Assembly (NCBI RefSeq): GCF_000633395.1
Contig: NZ_AYMU01000010.1
Location: 1 to 64,000 of the forward strand
Direction: 5' to 3'
Source: Pseudomonas sp. PH1b
GTDB taxonomy: Bacteria > Pseudomonadota > Gammaproteobacteria > Pseudomonadales > Pseudomonadaceae
Length of the DNA stretch: 64,000 bases
The notes under the pieces are model-generated. The model had not been told where the DNA came from, searched no databases, and saw nothing but the letters and a program-made list of their open reading frames with translations. Shown here piece by piece: positions 42,343-51,448 of this stretch (the stretch's first letter is position 1; every line of letters begins with the position of its first letter). The position numbers and the translations under genes were made by a program.

Positions 42343-42735
42343 ATGTCGGCGACTCAAAATTACGGCACTGGCCGTCGCAAGACTGCAACCGCACGCGTTT
42401 TCCTGCGTCCGGGCACTGGCAACATCTCCATCAACAACCGCACTCTGGAAAACTTCTTCGGTCGCGAAACTGCCCGCATGGTAGTTCGTCAACCGCTGGA
42501 GCTGACCGAGACCGTTGAGAAGTTCGATATCTACGTTACCGTCATCGGCGGTGGTGTAAGTGGTCAGGCTGGCGCAATCCGCCACGGTATCACTCGTGCT
42601 CTGATGGACTACGACGAAACCCTGCGCAGCGCTCTGCGCAAAGCTGGCTTCGTTACTCGTGACGCCCGTGAAGTTGAACGTAAGAAAGTGGGTCTGCGTA
42701 AAGCGCGTAAGCGTCCGCAATACTCCAAGCGTTAA
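42343..42735 (+). CDS. rpsI: 30S ribosomal protein S9
   Basis: 130 aa, the standard length. It has the S9 signature 'GGGVSGQAGAIRHGITRAL' and the basic C-terminal tail ending SKR, which reaches the P-site tRNA anticodon loop. It is the second gene of the rplM-rpsI operon and is followed by a strong terminator. Confidence 0.99.
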   Translation: MSATQNYGTGRRKTATARVFLRPGTGNISINNRTLENFFGRETARMVVRQPLELTETVEKFDIYVTVIGGGVSGQAGAIRHGITRALMDYDETLRSALRKAGFVTRDAREVERKKVGLRKARKRPQYSKR

Positions 42736-42751
42736 TTCGCTACTGCGTTCC

Positions 42752-42790
42752 AAAAAACGCCCAGCCTCCTTGCGGAGCTGGGCGTTTTTT
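42752..42790 (+). terminator. Rho-independent terminator after rpsI
   Basis: AACGCCCAGC...GCTGGGCGTT is a 10-bp stem followed by a T-run. An A-run precedes it. Confidence 0.95.
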
Positions 42791-42879
42791 ATTGTCTAGA
42801 ATTTGCTCTGTGACAACTTGCCACATCCGCGGAGGCCCTATACTGCAAGGCTTCGGGCTTGGCCGGCTTGGTAATTACC

Positions 42880-42908
42880 TTGTCAGAATAGGGGCTTTTC
42901 ATTACCAT
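42880..42908 (+). promoter_or_regulatory. Possible promoter of petABC
   Basis: TTGTCA (42880-42885), a 17-bp spacer and TACCAT (42903-42908), about 80 bases upstream of petA. Match quality is moderate. Confidence 0.4.
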
Positions 42909-42990
42909 TCGGCAAAATTTTTATAAGTTCAGATTTTTACTTAGTAGATGCCTGATTTAACAGGCCACAAAGCTGATGGGAGAGGACTGA

Positions 42991-43584
42991 ATGAGCAATG
43001 ACGGCGTGAATGCAGGCCGGCGTCGCTTCTTGGTAGCAGCCACATCCGTGGTGGGTGCTGCTGGAGCGGTGGGGGCTGCGGTCCCGTTCGTGGGGTCATG
43101 GTTTCCCAGTGCCAAGGCGAAAGCCGCAGGGGCACCGGTGAAAGTGAATATCAGCAAGATCGATCCAGGCCAGCAGATGATTGCTGAGTGGCGCGGTCAG
43201 CCGGTGTTCATCGTCCGCCGTACCGAGGAGATCCTGGGAAATCTTAAAAAGATCGAGGGCCAGCTGTCTGACCCTGACTCCAAGAACTCGGTACAACCAA
43301 CCTACGTTGATCCGGAAGTGCGTTCGATCAAGCCAGAGATCCTTCTGCTGATCGGTATCTGCACTCACCTGGGCTGTTCTCCGACCTTCCGTCCTGAAGT
43401 GGCACCCGCCGATCTGGGCAAGGACTGGGTAGGTGGCTATTTCTGCCCTTGCCACGGCTCCCACTACGATCTGGCTGGTCGCGTCTACAAGTCGCAACCT
43501 GCGCCTTTGAACCTGCCAGTACCCCCGCATTCCTATGAGTCGGATGACCTCATTGTCATTGGCGTCGACACGGAGAAAGCGTGA
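42991..43584 (+). CDS. petA: Ubiquinol-cytochrome c reductase Rieske iron-sulfur subunit
   Basis: 197-aa subunit of the cytochrome bc1 complex (complex III). A twin-arginine-type N-terminus ('NAGRRRFLVAATS') leads into the single membrane anchor (about 14-36), and folded export by Tat is expected. The [2Fe-2S] ligands are in CTHLGC (124-129) and CPCHGS (152-157). It is the first gene of petABC; its stop codon overlaps the petB start (TGATG). Confidence 0.98.
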   Translation: MSNDGVNAGRRRFLVAATSVVGAAGAVGAAVPFVGSWFPSAKAKAAGAPVKVNISKIDPGQQMIAEWRGQPVFIVRRTEEILGNLKKIEGQLSDPDSKNSVQPTYVDPEVRSIKPEILLLIGICTHLGCSPTFRPEVAPADLGKDWVGGYFCPCHGSHYDLAGRVYKSQPAPLNLPVPPHSYESDDLIVIGVDTEKA

Positions 43585-44795
43585 TGAGCAAGTTCATGGA
43601 TTGGGTTGATGCACGCTTCCCCGCGACCAAAATGTGGGAAGACCATCTCAGCAAGTATTACGCTCCGAAGAACTTCAACTTCTTCTATTTCTTTGGCTCC
43701 CTGGCGCTGCTGGTTCTGGTCAACCAGATCGTTACCGGTGTCTGGCTGACCATGAGCTACACCCCGTCGGCGGAAGAGGCGTTCGCTTCCGTTGAATACA
43801 TCATGCGTGATGTCGAGTACGGCGCGATCCTGCGTCTGCTGCACTCCACGGGTGCTTCGGCATTCTTCATCGTGGTCTACCTGCACATGTTCCGTGGCCT
43901 GCTCTACGGTTCGTACCAGAAGCCACGTGAGCTGGTGTGGCTGTTCGGCATGCTGATCTACCTGGCGCTGATGGCCGAGGCCTTCATGGGCTACCTGCTG
44001 CCGTGGGGCCAGATGTCCTATTGGGGTGCCCAGGTGATCATCTCGCTGTTCGGTGCGATCCCGGTCATCGGCGACGACCTGACCCAGTGGATTCGTGGTG
44101 ACTATCTGATTTCCGGAATCACCCTGAACCGCTTCTTCGCCCTGCACGTCGTGGCCCTGCCGATCGTGATTCTCGGTCTGGTGGTGCTGCACATCCTGGC
44201 GCTGCACGAAGTGGGTTCGAACAACCCGGATGGCGTGGACATCAAGAAGAACAAGGACGAGAACGGCATTCCGCTGGACGGCATTCCTTTCCACCCTTAC
44301 TACACCGTGAAAGATATCGTTGGTGTGGTGGTGTTCCTGTTCATCTTCTGCTCGATCGTGTTCTTCTTCCCGGAAATGGGCGGTTACTTCCTCGAGAAGC
44401 CGAACTTCGAACAGGCTAACGCGTTCAAGACGCCTGAACACATTGCCCCGGTGTGGTACTTCACTCCGTTCTACGCAATCTTGCGTGCGATTCCAGACAA
44501 GCTCATGGGCGTTGTCGCCATGGGGGCTGCCATTGCCGTGTTGTTCGTGCTGCCCTGGCTGGACCGCAGTCCGGTCAAGTCCATGCGCTACAAAGGCTGG
44601 CTGAGCAAGATCTGGCTGGTGGTGTTCTGCATCTCGTTCGTGATCCTGGGCGTGCTGGGCGTGCTCGCACCGACTCCGGGCCGTACGTTGCTGTCGCAGG
44701 TATGTACCTTCCTGTACTTCGCCTACTTCATTCTGATGCCGTTCTACACCAGGCTCGAGAAGACCAAACCGGTTCCGGAAAGGGTGACTGGCTGA
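43584..44795 (+). CDS. petB: Ubiquinol-cytochrome c reductase cytochrome b
   Basis: 403-aa membrane core subunit with eight membrane segments. The two b-heme histidine pairs are in 'LHSTGASAFFIVVYLHMF' and 'RFFALHVVALPIVILGLVVLHI'. The Qo-site PEW-like motif is replaced by 'PEHIAPVWYFTPFYAILR', the usual proteobacterial form (PvWYf). The ATG start overlaps the petA stop, and the end overlaps the petC start by one base, so the operon is tightly coupled. Confidence 0.98.
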   Translation: MSKFMDWVDARFPATKMWEDHLSKYYAPKNFNFFYFFGSLALLVLVNQIVTGVWLTMSYTPSAEEAFASVEYIMRDVEYGAILRLLHSTGASAFFIVVYLHMFRGLLYGSYQKPRELVWLFGMLIYLALMAEAFMGYLLPWGQMSYWGAQVIISLFGAIPVIGDDLTQWIRGDYLISGITLNRFFALHVVALPIVILGLVVLHILALHEVGSNNPDGVDIKKNKDENGIPLDGIPFHPYYTVKDIVGVVVFLFIFCSIVFFFPEMGGYFLEKPNFEQANAFKTPEHIAPVWYFTPFYAILRAIPDKLMGVVAMGAAIAVLFVLPWLDRSPVKSMRYKGWLSKIWLVVFCISFVILGVLGVLAPTPGRTLLSQVCTFLYFAYFILMPFYTRLEKTKPVPERVTG

Positions 44796-45574
44796 TGAAA
44801 AAGCTATTTGCTGTACTGATTCTTGCTGCTATGCCTGTATTGTCTTTCGCGGCCGAGCACGGCGCCGAGTTGGAAAAGGTCGACATCGATCTGTCTGACA
44901 AGGCGGCCATGCAGGATGGCGCGCGTACCTTTGCCAACTACTGCATGGGCTGTCACAGCGCCAAGTTCCAGCGTTATGAGCGGGTTGCCGATGACTTGGG
45001 TATCCCTCACGACTTGATGATGAGCAAGTTGGTGTTCACCGGTGCCAAGATTGGCGATCACATGAACATCGGCATGCAGCCTGGAGACGCGAAGAACTGG
45101 TTCGGTGCCGCTCCTCCTGACCTGACCCTGGTGGCTCGCGTTCGCGGTACCGATTGGCTCTATGGCTACCTCAAGTCCTTCTACGAAGACCCGGCGCGCC
45201 CTTGGGGCGTGAACAACAAGGTCTTCCCGAACGTGGGCATGCCTAACGTTCTGGTGGGGCTGCAGGGTCGCCAGGTGATCGGTTGCAAGCAGGTCCAGAT
45301 CGTCGAGGACGGCAAGAAGCAATACGATCCGCTGACCGGCACGCCGCTGACTCATGAGGCTTGCGATCAGCTGACCATCAAGGAAAACACCGGTACCCTC
45401 AACGAGGCGCAGTTCGACGAGAAGGTCAAGAATCTGGTGACTTTCCTGGCCTACTCGGCCAACCCGGTCAAGCTGCAACACCAGCGCATCGGTACTTACG
45501 TACTGTTGTACCTGGCCTTCTTCTTCGTCTTCGCCTATCTGCTCAAGCGCGAATACTGGAAGGATGTGCATTGA
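44795..45574 (+). CDS. petC: Ubiquinol-cytochrome c reductase cytochrome c1
   Basis: 259 aa. A signal peptide (cleavage after 'VLSFAA', about residue 20) precedes the covalent heme site CMGCH (C50, C53, H54). The distal Met ligand lies in a later loop, and a C-terminal membrane anchor is at about 233-252 ('IGTYVLLYLAFFFVFAYLLK'). It passes electrons from the Rieske protein to periplasmic cytochromes c. It ends the operon before a complex hairpin region. Confidence 0.98.
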   Translation: MKKLFAVLILAAMPVLSFAAEHGAELEKVDIDLSDKAAMQDGARTFANYCMGCHSAKFQRYERVADDLGIPHDLMMSKLVFTGAKIGDHMNIGMQPGDAKNWFGAAPPDLTLVARVRGTDWLYGYLKSFYEDPARPWGVNNKVFPNVGMPNVLVGLQGRQVIGCKQVQIVEDGKKQYDPLTGTPLTHEACDQLTIKENTGTLNEAQFDEKVKNLVTFLAYSANPVKLQHQRIGTYVLLYLAFFFVFAYLLKREYWKDVH

Positions 45575-45613
45575 TAGCGTTTTAAGCATCAGTTGTTGAA
45601 CGTGCGCGCCCAA

Positions 45614-45692
45614 GGGCGTCTCTGAAACTGTAACAACCCTGTATCATTCGGGGGTTGTTACCAGAGGCGCCTTCAGGGCGCGCTCGTTTTTT
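45614..45692 (+). promoter_or_regulatory. Terminator/antiterminator-like leader before sspA
   Basis: A long stem-loop has an inner 10-bp perfect stem GTAACAACCC/GGGTTGTTAC (45630-45639 with 45652-45661) and an outer 10-bp stem GGCGTCTCTG/CAGAGGCGCC (45615-45624 with 45662-45671, one G-T pair). The GCGCC at 45667-45671 can instead pair with GGCGC (45677-45681), ahead of a six-T run at 45687-45692. The two folds exclude each other. It may simply end petABC, or it may attenuate sspA. Confidence 0.55.
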
Positions 45693-45729
45693 CTGCTTCC
45701 GATAATTTCAACAAGCGAGGAGGATCGCC

Positions 45730-46347
45730 ATGGGCGTGACCAATCGGTTGGCCTGTTACTCCGACCCCGCCGACCACTATTCCCATCGAGTGCGTATCGT
45801 GCTCGCGGAGAAGGGTGTCAGCGCCGAGATCATCAGTGTGGAGGCGGGGCGTCAGCCGCCGAAGCTGATCGAAGTGAACCCTTATGGGAGTTTGCCTACG
45901 CTGGTCGATCGTGACCTGGCGTTGTGGGAATCGACAGTGGTAATGGAGTACCTGGATGAGCGTTATCCGCATCCGCCACTGCTGCCGGTTTATCCTGTGG
46001 CGCGAGCCAACAGCCGTTTGCTGATACACCGGATCCAGCGTGACTGGTGTGGTCAGGTCGACCTGATCCTTGATTCTCGGACCAAGGAAGCAGCACGGGT
46101 GCAGGCGCGCAAGGAATTGCGTGAGAGCTTGACCGGGGTTTCACCCTTGTTCGCCGACAAGCCATTTTTCCTCAGTGAGGAACAAAGCCTGGTGGACTGC
46201 TGCCTACTCCCCATACTCTGGAGATTGCCGATCCTGGGTATCGAGTTGCCGCGGCAGGCCAAGCCGCTGCTTGATTATATGGAACGCCAATTTGCGCGTG
46301 AGGCTTTCCAGGCAAGTCTGTCTGGCGTCGAACGCGATATGCGCTGA
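45730..46347 (+). CDS. sspA: Stringent starvation protein A
   Basis: 205-aa glutathione-S-transferase-fold protein that binds RNA polymerase and alters transcription under starvation and stress. The N-terminal thioredoxin-like half includes 'HRVRIVLAEKGV' and 'NPYGSLPTLVDRDLALWES', and a helical C-terminal half follows. No catalytic GST residue is expected. An AGGAGG site precedes the ATG. sspB follows after 16 bases, the conserved sspAB operon. Confidence 0.96.
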   Translation: MGVTNRLACYSDPADHYSHRVRIVLAEKGVSAEIISVEAGRQPPKLIEVNPYGSLPTLVDRDLALWESTVVMEYLDERYPHPPLLPVYPVARANSRLLIHRIQRDWCGQVDLILDSRTKEAARVQARKELRESLTGVSPLFADKPFFLSEEQSLVDCCLLPILWRLPILGIELPRQAKPLLDYMERQFAREAFQASLSGVERDMR

Positions 46348-46363
46348 GGCTTAAGGAGCCGCT

Positions 46364-46774
46364 ATGAACTCCAGTCGACCTTATCTGGTCCGCGCGCTCT
46401 ATGAGTGGATTGTGGACAACGATTGCACCCCGCACATGCTGGTCAATTCCGATTACCCGGCGGTGCAGGTGCCCCAGGGTTTTGCCAGTGACGGACAGAT
46501 TGTCCTGAACATTTCTCCCAGTGCCGTTCGTCATCTGCACATGGATAACGATTCAGTGACGTTCGAGGGGCGCTTTGGTGGCGTGCCTCACAGCCTGCAT
46601 GTACCGGTTGCGGCGATCCTCGGGATCTACGCACGGGAAAATGGTCAGGGCATGGTCTTTGATCTGGAGTCGCCTCTTGATGAGGAGGACGAGATCGAAT
46701 CCGATGACGATCTACCGCCTGATAATGAGCCGCCGCGCCCTAGCGGTCGGCCCAGTTTGAAGGTGGTCAAGTAA
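46364..46774 (+). CDS. sspB: ClpXP protease specificity-enhancing factor SspB
   Basis: 136-aa adaptor that binds ssrA-tagged proteins and delivers them to ClpXP. The folded domain ('PYLVRALYEWIVDNDCTPHM', 'IVLNISPSAVRHL', 'GVPHSLHVPVAAILGIYAREN') covers about 1-105. A flexible acidic/proline linker follows, with the ClpX-binding tail 'GRPSLKVVK' at the very end. It is the second gene of sspAB and ends at a terminator. Confidence 0.96.
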   Translation: MNSSRPYLVRALYEWIVDNDCTPHMLVNSDYPAVQVPQGFASDGQIVLNISPSAVRHLHMDNDSVTFEGRFGGVPHSLHVPVAAILGIYARENGQGMVFDLESPLDEEDEIESDDDLPPDNEPPRPSGRPSLKVVK

Positions 46775-46775
46775 T

Positions 46776-46809
46776 AAAAAAGGCGATCCGGATGGGTCGC
46801 CTTTTTTTT
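46776..46809. terminator. Bidirectional terminator
   Basis: GGCGATCC/GGGTCGCC stem (one G-T pair) with flanking A5 and T8 runs, between sspB (plus) and the BON-domain gene (minus). Confidence 0.9.
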
Positions 46810-46829
46810 GTCTCTGGCTGCGCCTGATG

Positions 46830-47408
46830 TCAGTCGATGTACTCGAACAGTTTGACGATCTTCTGTACGCCGGAGACGCCTTGCACCAGGTTGGTGGCTT
46901 GGGCGGCTTCCTGTTGGGTCAGCAGGCCCAGCAGGTACACGATGCCGTTCTCGGTCACGACCTTGATGCGCGAAGCGGGAATGCTGGCATCGGTGAGCAT
47001 CTGGGTCTTGATCTTGGTGGTCAGCCAGCCATCGTTCTGGCGTGCCAGAAAGCCTGACGGCGGCAGGACCTGCAACTCGTTATGCACCTTCTTGACGCGC
47101 TGGACCTCGCTGGCGGCCTGCTCGGCCATGGCCTTGAGGTCGGGGCGTGGGGTCTGTCCGGCCAGCAGCACGATGCCGTTGAAGCTGGTGACGACGATGT
47201 GCGAGGCGTTTTCCAGGTCCGGGTTGGCTTTGGCAACGTTGACCGCGACTTTGGTTTCGATCAGCGAGTCGTCGATCTTGCTGCCAAAGGTACGGGTGCC
47301 GCGATCGTCGTCGATGGGTTTGTCGCGGGTGGCGGTGATCACCGAGCTGCAACCAGTGATGCTCAGGCAGAGGGTCAAGGCCAGCAGGCCAAGGCGATTA
47401 GGGGTCAT
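46830..47408 (-). CDS. BON-domain outer-membrane lipoprotein (DolP/YraP-like)
   Basis: 192-aa lipoprotein (lipobox SITGC, Cys at about 20) with two BON domains (about 45-112 and 122-190), each with the pattern '...VVTSFNGIVLLAGQT' or '...VVTENGIVYLLGLL'. DolP binds anionic phospholipids and supports outer-membrane integrity and activation of septal amidases. It is the last gene of the leftward lpoA-yraN-SIS-BON cluster, with a 4-base overlap with the SIS gene. Confidence 0.92.
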   Translation of the reverse strand: MTPNRLGLLALTLCLSITGCSSVITATRDKPIDDDRGTRTFGSKIDDSLIETKVAVNVAKANPDLENASHIVVTSFNGIVLLAGQTPRPDLKAMAEQAASEVQRVKKVHNELQVLPPSGFLARQNDGWLTTKIKTQMLTDASIPASRIKVVTENGIVYLLGLLTQQEAAQATNLVQGVSGVQKIVKLFEYID

Positions 47409-47998
47409 TCTTCACTCCCGAACAATTGGCTGTCGATCAAGTCGCAGAGGCAGTGGATCGCCAGCAGGTGGACTTCTTGAATACGTGCGGTGACGGTGGC
47501 CGGTACGCGAATCTCGACATCTTCGGGTAGCAGCAGAGAGGCCATGCCCCCGCCATCGCGACCGGTCAATGCTACGACAATCATTTCTCGATCATGTGCG
47601 GCCTGGATGGCTTGAATAATGTTCGCCGAGTTGCCGCTGGTGGAAATCGCCAGCAGCACGTCGCCGGGTTGCCCCAGGGCGCGGATCTGCTTGGAGAACA
47701 CTTCGTTGTAGCTGTAGTCGTTGGCGATCGAAGTGATGGTGGAGCTGTCGGTGGTCAGGGCGATGGCCGGCAGGCTCGGGCGCTCGCGCTCAAAGCGGTT
47801 GAGCAGTTCTGAGGAGAAGTGCTGGGCGTCGCCGGCAGAGCCGCCATTGCCGCAGGAAAGCATCTTGCCCTCGTTGAGGAGGGCGTTGACCATGACCTGG
47901 CTGGCTTGCTCGATGTGCGGTGCAAGTACGTCCATCGCCTGTTGCTTGGTGTCGATACTGGCCTGAAAAAGCTGGCGAATTCGGGATTGCATGTCCAT
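47405..47998 (-). CDS. SIS-domain phosphoheptose isomerase (GmhA/DiaA family)
   Basis: 197 aa with a single SIS fold: 'GNGGSAGDAQHFSSELLNRF' (about 50-69) and 'AISTSGNSANIIQAIQAA' bind sugar phosphate. Related proteins are GmhA, which makes heptose-7-phosphate for LPS, and DiaA, a DnaA-binding initiation factor. The neighbourhood (yraN, lpoA, BON) is that of E. coli diaA, while in Pseudomonas the protein is usually annotated as phosphoheptose isomerase. The choice is open. Confidence 0.88.
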   Translation of the reverse strand: MDMQSRIRQLFQASIDTKQQAMDVLAPHIEQASQVMVNALLNEGKMLSCGNGGSAGDAQHFSSELLNRFERERPSLPAIALTTDSSTITSIANDYSYNEVFSKQIRALGQPGDVLLAISTSGNSANIIQAIQAAHDREMIVVALTGRDGGGMASLLLPEDVEIRVPATVTARIQEVHLLAIHCLCDLIDSQLFGSEE

Positions 47999-48102
47999 CT
48001 GTGTGACCTTAAGTAGCGCGGCTTGGTGGCACGTAAATGTGCAGCCCGCAAAGCAAAGAGCAAAAAAGTTGAGTGAAAGTAGGTGCGGCCTGAGGGCGTC
48101 TT

Positions 48103-48474
48103 TCAGCTGTCAAAGGCATTGCGTAGCCAGTTCAAGCGGGCTTGCGCACCTGCGGCGCCGTCAATGGCGACCGCGTCGAAACGGCAGGGGTGGTTTGACC
48201 AGCGTGACTCGCTTTGCAGAAAGATCTGCGCGGCAAGGATCAGTTTTTGGCGTTTGCGCCCATCGATACTGTCCAGAGCGCCACCCCATTGCCTGTGTTG
48301 TCTGTAGCGGACTTCGACGAATACTACTGTATCGCCGTCAAGCATGACCAGATCAAGCTCGCCGCGTTTGCACAACCAGTTCTGCGCCAGCAGGCGCAGT
48401 CCTTGCTGTTGGAGATGCCTGAGCGCTTGGCTTTCGGCATCTCGTCCGCTTTGCTGGCTTGATCCCTGAGGCAT
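48103..48474 (-). CDS. yraN: YraN family (UPF0102) nuclease-like protein
   Basis: 123 aa with the restriction-endonuclease-like core 'GELDLVMLDGDTVVFVEVRYR' (D...ExK-like, here EVR) and an N-terminal 'AESQALRHLQQQGLRLLAQNW'. The family probably binds or cleaves structured DNA; its function is not settled. The start codon overlaps the lpoA stop by one base (TAATG), showing coupling. Confidence 0.9.
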   Translation of the reverse strand: MPQGSSQQSGRDAESQALRHLQQQGLRLLAQNWLCKRGELDLVMLDGDTVVFVEVRYRQHRQWGGALDSIDGRKRQKLILAAQIFLQSESRWSNHPCRFDAVAIDGAAGAQARLNWLRNAFDS

Positions 48475-50285
48475 TAGCGCGGCGTGTCGGGCAGGCGAGT
48501 GACCTGGCCGCTGACGAACTTGGCCCAGGGCAGCTGGCGCTCGATCCGCTGGCCTGCAGCCATGCCCAGGCTGCCGGACTCGCCTTCGATCCGGCTATCT
48601 GGCAGGGCCTTGAGCTGGCCCAGGCGTGGTGCCAGGCGGTAGGCGTCGACACCCATGGCATACAGGCGGCCGAGGCTGCCGCCGGCCTGGGGCCATTGTG
48701 CGGTGACCTGGCGACGCAGCGGGCTGTTGGCATCCAGCAGCCACGGAGTTTCGCAGAACATCACGCCGTTCATGTCGTTGTACTGGTTCACATCGCCGCT
48801 GGCGCTGAACACGTTAGAGGTGGCGTACACCGGAACGTCACCAGCGTACTGGAAGTTCAGGGTCGGCTTGATCTGTTGCGCCTGTTGCGGCGTGGAAGCG
48901 AGGAAGATGAACTCGATGTCCTGGCGGCGTGCCGGCTGCGCAGCAACCTGGGTGCCTACGGTGCTCTGCAGGCTCTTGGCGCGACCTTCGCTCTGGCGGA
49001 GCTGGAACAGGTCGGCAATCTGCTGGGCCAGGGCAACGGGTTGGTCAACCCGTTCAATGCCAATTACGCTGCCACCGTTGGCTTCCCAGTCCTGGCGGAA
49101 GGCCTTGAGTACGCGATCGCCCCATTCGCCTCGAGGGACCAGCGCTGCTGCACGATGCAGACCGTCGGCGCGGGCGCGGCGGGACACCTCACGAGCCTCG
49201 TCTTCGGCAGCCAGGCCGAACTGGAACAGTTGCGCGGGGCCTTGTTCGCCCTCGCTGTAGTTCAGGGCCAGCGTGGTGATGGGCAGTTGCGGGCGGGCGG
49301 CAAGTTGTTTGACCAGTGGTTTTTCCAGTGGGCCGACTACCAGTTGAACGCCGGCGGCCTGGGCCTTGCGGTAGAAGTCATCCACAGAGGTCAGGCGCGA
49401 GCTGTCATAGAACTCGATGCTTGGCGGGTTCTGGCCGGCTTGCTGGGCTTGGTAGTGAGCGGCCATGAAGCCTTCACGCAGGGCCTTCGATACCGAGGCC
49501 AGAGGGCCGTCCTGTGGCAGCAGCAAAGCGATTTTCGACACTGGCTGGCTGGCCAGTTCCTTGAGCTTGATCAGGGGTTGTGGCAGTTGCACGGCAGCAG
49601 GGTGCGCAGGGTTTTGTGCGCGCCAGCTATCGATGGCTGCTTGTTGCTGTTCCAGGGTGCCTGCGGTCTTGACGGCGAGGGCCAGACTCATCCAGCCGGC
49701 CAGGTTGTCGTTCCCGGTGGGCTGCAGTTGATCGGTGGGTAATGCAGCAATCAGGGTCCAGATCGCTTCGTGGTTTTTGGCTGCGGCATCATCTTTGAGC
49801 AGGGGCGCGAGCAGGATCCGTGCCTTGGCGGCTGCCAGTGTCTGGCCGTCGGCCTCCAGGGCGCGGGCCTGGACGCTGCCAGTGCGGATCTGCTGGCCTG
49901 CCGGCAGTTCGCCCAGGTGTTGCAGGCTGGGGTGGCTCAGCGCAGTCAGTGCGGCTTTGGGTTGATTGCGCACCATGGCCAGTTCTGCGGAGAGGGTGCT
50001 GGCGAAGATCTGCTGGGCAGGTTTGAGTGAATCCAGTGGTACTTGCTGGAGGATTTGTCCGGCGCGCCCGGCGTTGCCTTGGCGATAGGCCAGGTCGGCG
50101 GCGCTCAAGCGCAGCAAGGCTGCCTTGTCCGGGCTTTTGCTGGTGGCGGCCTGCTCGAGCAGTTGCTCGATGCTGGCATCCGGTGTCCGTGGAAGTTCGC
50201 CAAGGCTGGAAGAGGGCGAGCTGGCGCAAGCCACCAGAAGGGTAGCCAGGCAGAGGGCGAGAAACAGCCGCAGGCAAGCGATCAT
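48474..50285 (-). CDS. lpoA: Penicillin-binding protein activator LpoA
   Basis: 603-aa outer-membrane lipoprotein (lipobox LVAC, Cys at about 20) that reaches through the periplasm to stimulate the class A peptidoglycan synthase PBP1A. An N-terminal TPR-like helical domain (about 30-250) precedes a C-terminal periplasmic-binding-protein-like domain (about 260-600; 'KIALLLPQDGPLASVSKALREG'). It is the first gene of the leftward cluster and is divergent from rsmI. Confidence 0.94.
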   Translation of the reverse strand: MIACLRLFLALCLATLLVACASSPSSSLGELPRTPDASIEQLLEQAATSKSPDKAALLRLSAADLAYRQGNAGRAGQILQQVPLDSLKPAQQIFASTLSAELAMVRNQPKAALTALSHPSLQHLGELPAGQQIRTGSVQARALEADGQTLAAAKARILLAPLLKDDAAAKNHEAIWTLIAALPTDQLQPTGNDNLAGWMSLALAVKTAGTLEQQQAAIDSWRAQNPAHPAAVQLPQPLIKLKELASQPVSKIALLLPQDGPLASVSKALREGFMAAHYQAQQAGQNPPSIEFYDSSRLTSVDDFYRKAQAAGVQLVVGPLEKPLVKQLAARPQLPITTLALNYSEGEQGPAQLFQFGLAAEDEAREVSRRARADGLHRAAALVPRGEWGDRVLKAFRQDWEANGGSVIGIERVDQPVALAQQIADLFQLRQSEGRAKSLQSTVGTQVAAQPARRQDIEFIFLASTPQQAQQIKPTLNFQYAGDVPVYATSNVFSASGDVNQYNDMNGVMFCETPWLLDANSPLRRQVTAQWPQAGGSLGRLYAMGVDAYRLAPRLGQLKALPDSRIEGESGSLGMAAGQRIERQLPWAKFVSGQVTRLPDTPR

Positions 50286-50504
50286 GTAAGTGTTCCTGAT
50301 ACTCGATCAAATGAGCGTGGAATTGTACCCAAGCGCTGGCCGGGGCGCGATGTTGCTGGTGATAAACCGTCTATTTAACGGCTGCAAATGTTGCCGTGGC
50401 GCATAAAAGGCCACAAAGGCTTGGGAGGTTGAGCGATTGTGACGCGTCTTGTGGGTGCCTCAACGCGCTACAATGGCGCTTTTGCCGATCAAGAGGTGTG
50501 CGCT

Positions 50505-51377
50505 TTGACTGCTCCAGGTCCTTTGAATTCCGCTGCGGGTTCGCTTTATGTGGTGGCGACGCCCATCGGCAACCTGGACGACATCAGCGCCCGGGCCCTG
50601 AAGTTGTTGCGTGAGGTGTCCTTGATCGCTGCCGAGGATACTCGGCACTCCCAGCGCCTGATGCAGCACTTCGGTATCTCTACGCCTTTGGCGGCCTGCC
50701 ATGAGCACAACGAGCGTGATGAAGGCAGTCGTTTCATCACTCGCCTATTGGCGGGGGATGACGTGGCGCTGATCTCCGATGCCGGAACCCCGTTGATCTC
50801 CGATCCGGGTTATCACCTGGTGCGCCAGGCGCGGGCGGCAGGGATCAATGTGGTGCCGGTCCCAGGCGCCTGTGCGCTGATCGCGGCATTGTCGGCGGCG
50901 GGGCTGCCGTCTGATCGATTCATCTTCGAGGGGTTTCTGCCGGCCAAGGCGGTTGGGCGTCGGGCTCGCCTGGAGCAGGTAAAGGAAGAGCCGCGCACGC
51001 TGATTTTCTACGAGGCGCCGCATCGAATCCTCGAGTGTCTGCAGGATATGGAGCTGGTGTTTGGTGGCGAGCGGCCAGCCCTGCTGGCGCGCGAGTTGAC
51101 CAAGACCTTCGAGACCCTGAAGGGCTTGCCGCTTTCCGAGTTGCGTCAGTTCGTCGAGTCCGACAGCAATCAGCAGCGCGGCGAGTGCGTGGTGCTGGTG
51201 GCGGGCTGGACGGCGCCGGAGAGTGATGAGGCGATCAGTAGCGAATCGATGCGTGTGCTTGATCTGCTGCTCAAGGAAATGCCCCTCAAGAGGGCCGCGG
51301 CGCTGGCGGCGGAAATCACCGGTGAGCGCAAGAATGTGTTGTACCAGGTGGCCTTGAATAAACAGAAAGAACAATAA
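50505..51377 (+). CDS. rsmI: 16S rRNA (cytidine(1402)-2'-O)-methyltransferase
   Basis: 290-aa SAM-dependent methyltransferase of the tetrapyrrole-methylase fold that methylates the ribose of C1402 in the decoding centre. Signatures are 'LYVVATPIGNLDDISARAL', 'AEDTRHSQRLMQHFGI', 'LISDAGTPLISDPGYHLV' and 'VPVPGACALIAALSAAGLP'. The start is uncertain: TTG at 50505 has AGAGGTG seven bases upstream, while an in-frame GTG at 50496 lies inside that ribosome site. It is divergent from lpoA. Confidence 0.94.
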   Translation: MTAPGPLNSAAGSLYVVATPIGNLDDISARALKLLREVSLIAAEDTRHSQRLMQHFGISTPLAACHEHNERDEGSRFITRLLAGDDVALISDAGTPLISDPGYHLVRQARAAGINVVPVPGACALIAALSAAGLPSDRFIFEGFLPAKAVGRRARLEQVKEEPRTLIFYEAPHRILECLQDMELVFGGERPALLARELTKTFETLKGLPLSELRQFVESDSNQQRGECVVLVAGWTAPESDEAISSESMRVLDLLLKEMPLKRAAALAAEITGERKNVLYQVALNKQKEQ

Positions 51378-51448
51378 ATTGCGTAGCAGGGTGGCCAAAG
51401 GCTTTTAGCGCTTGTTCTTAGGCCGCTCTGCCGTTAACCTGCGCGGCG

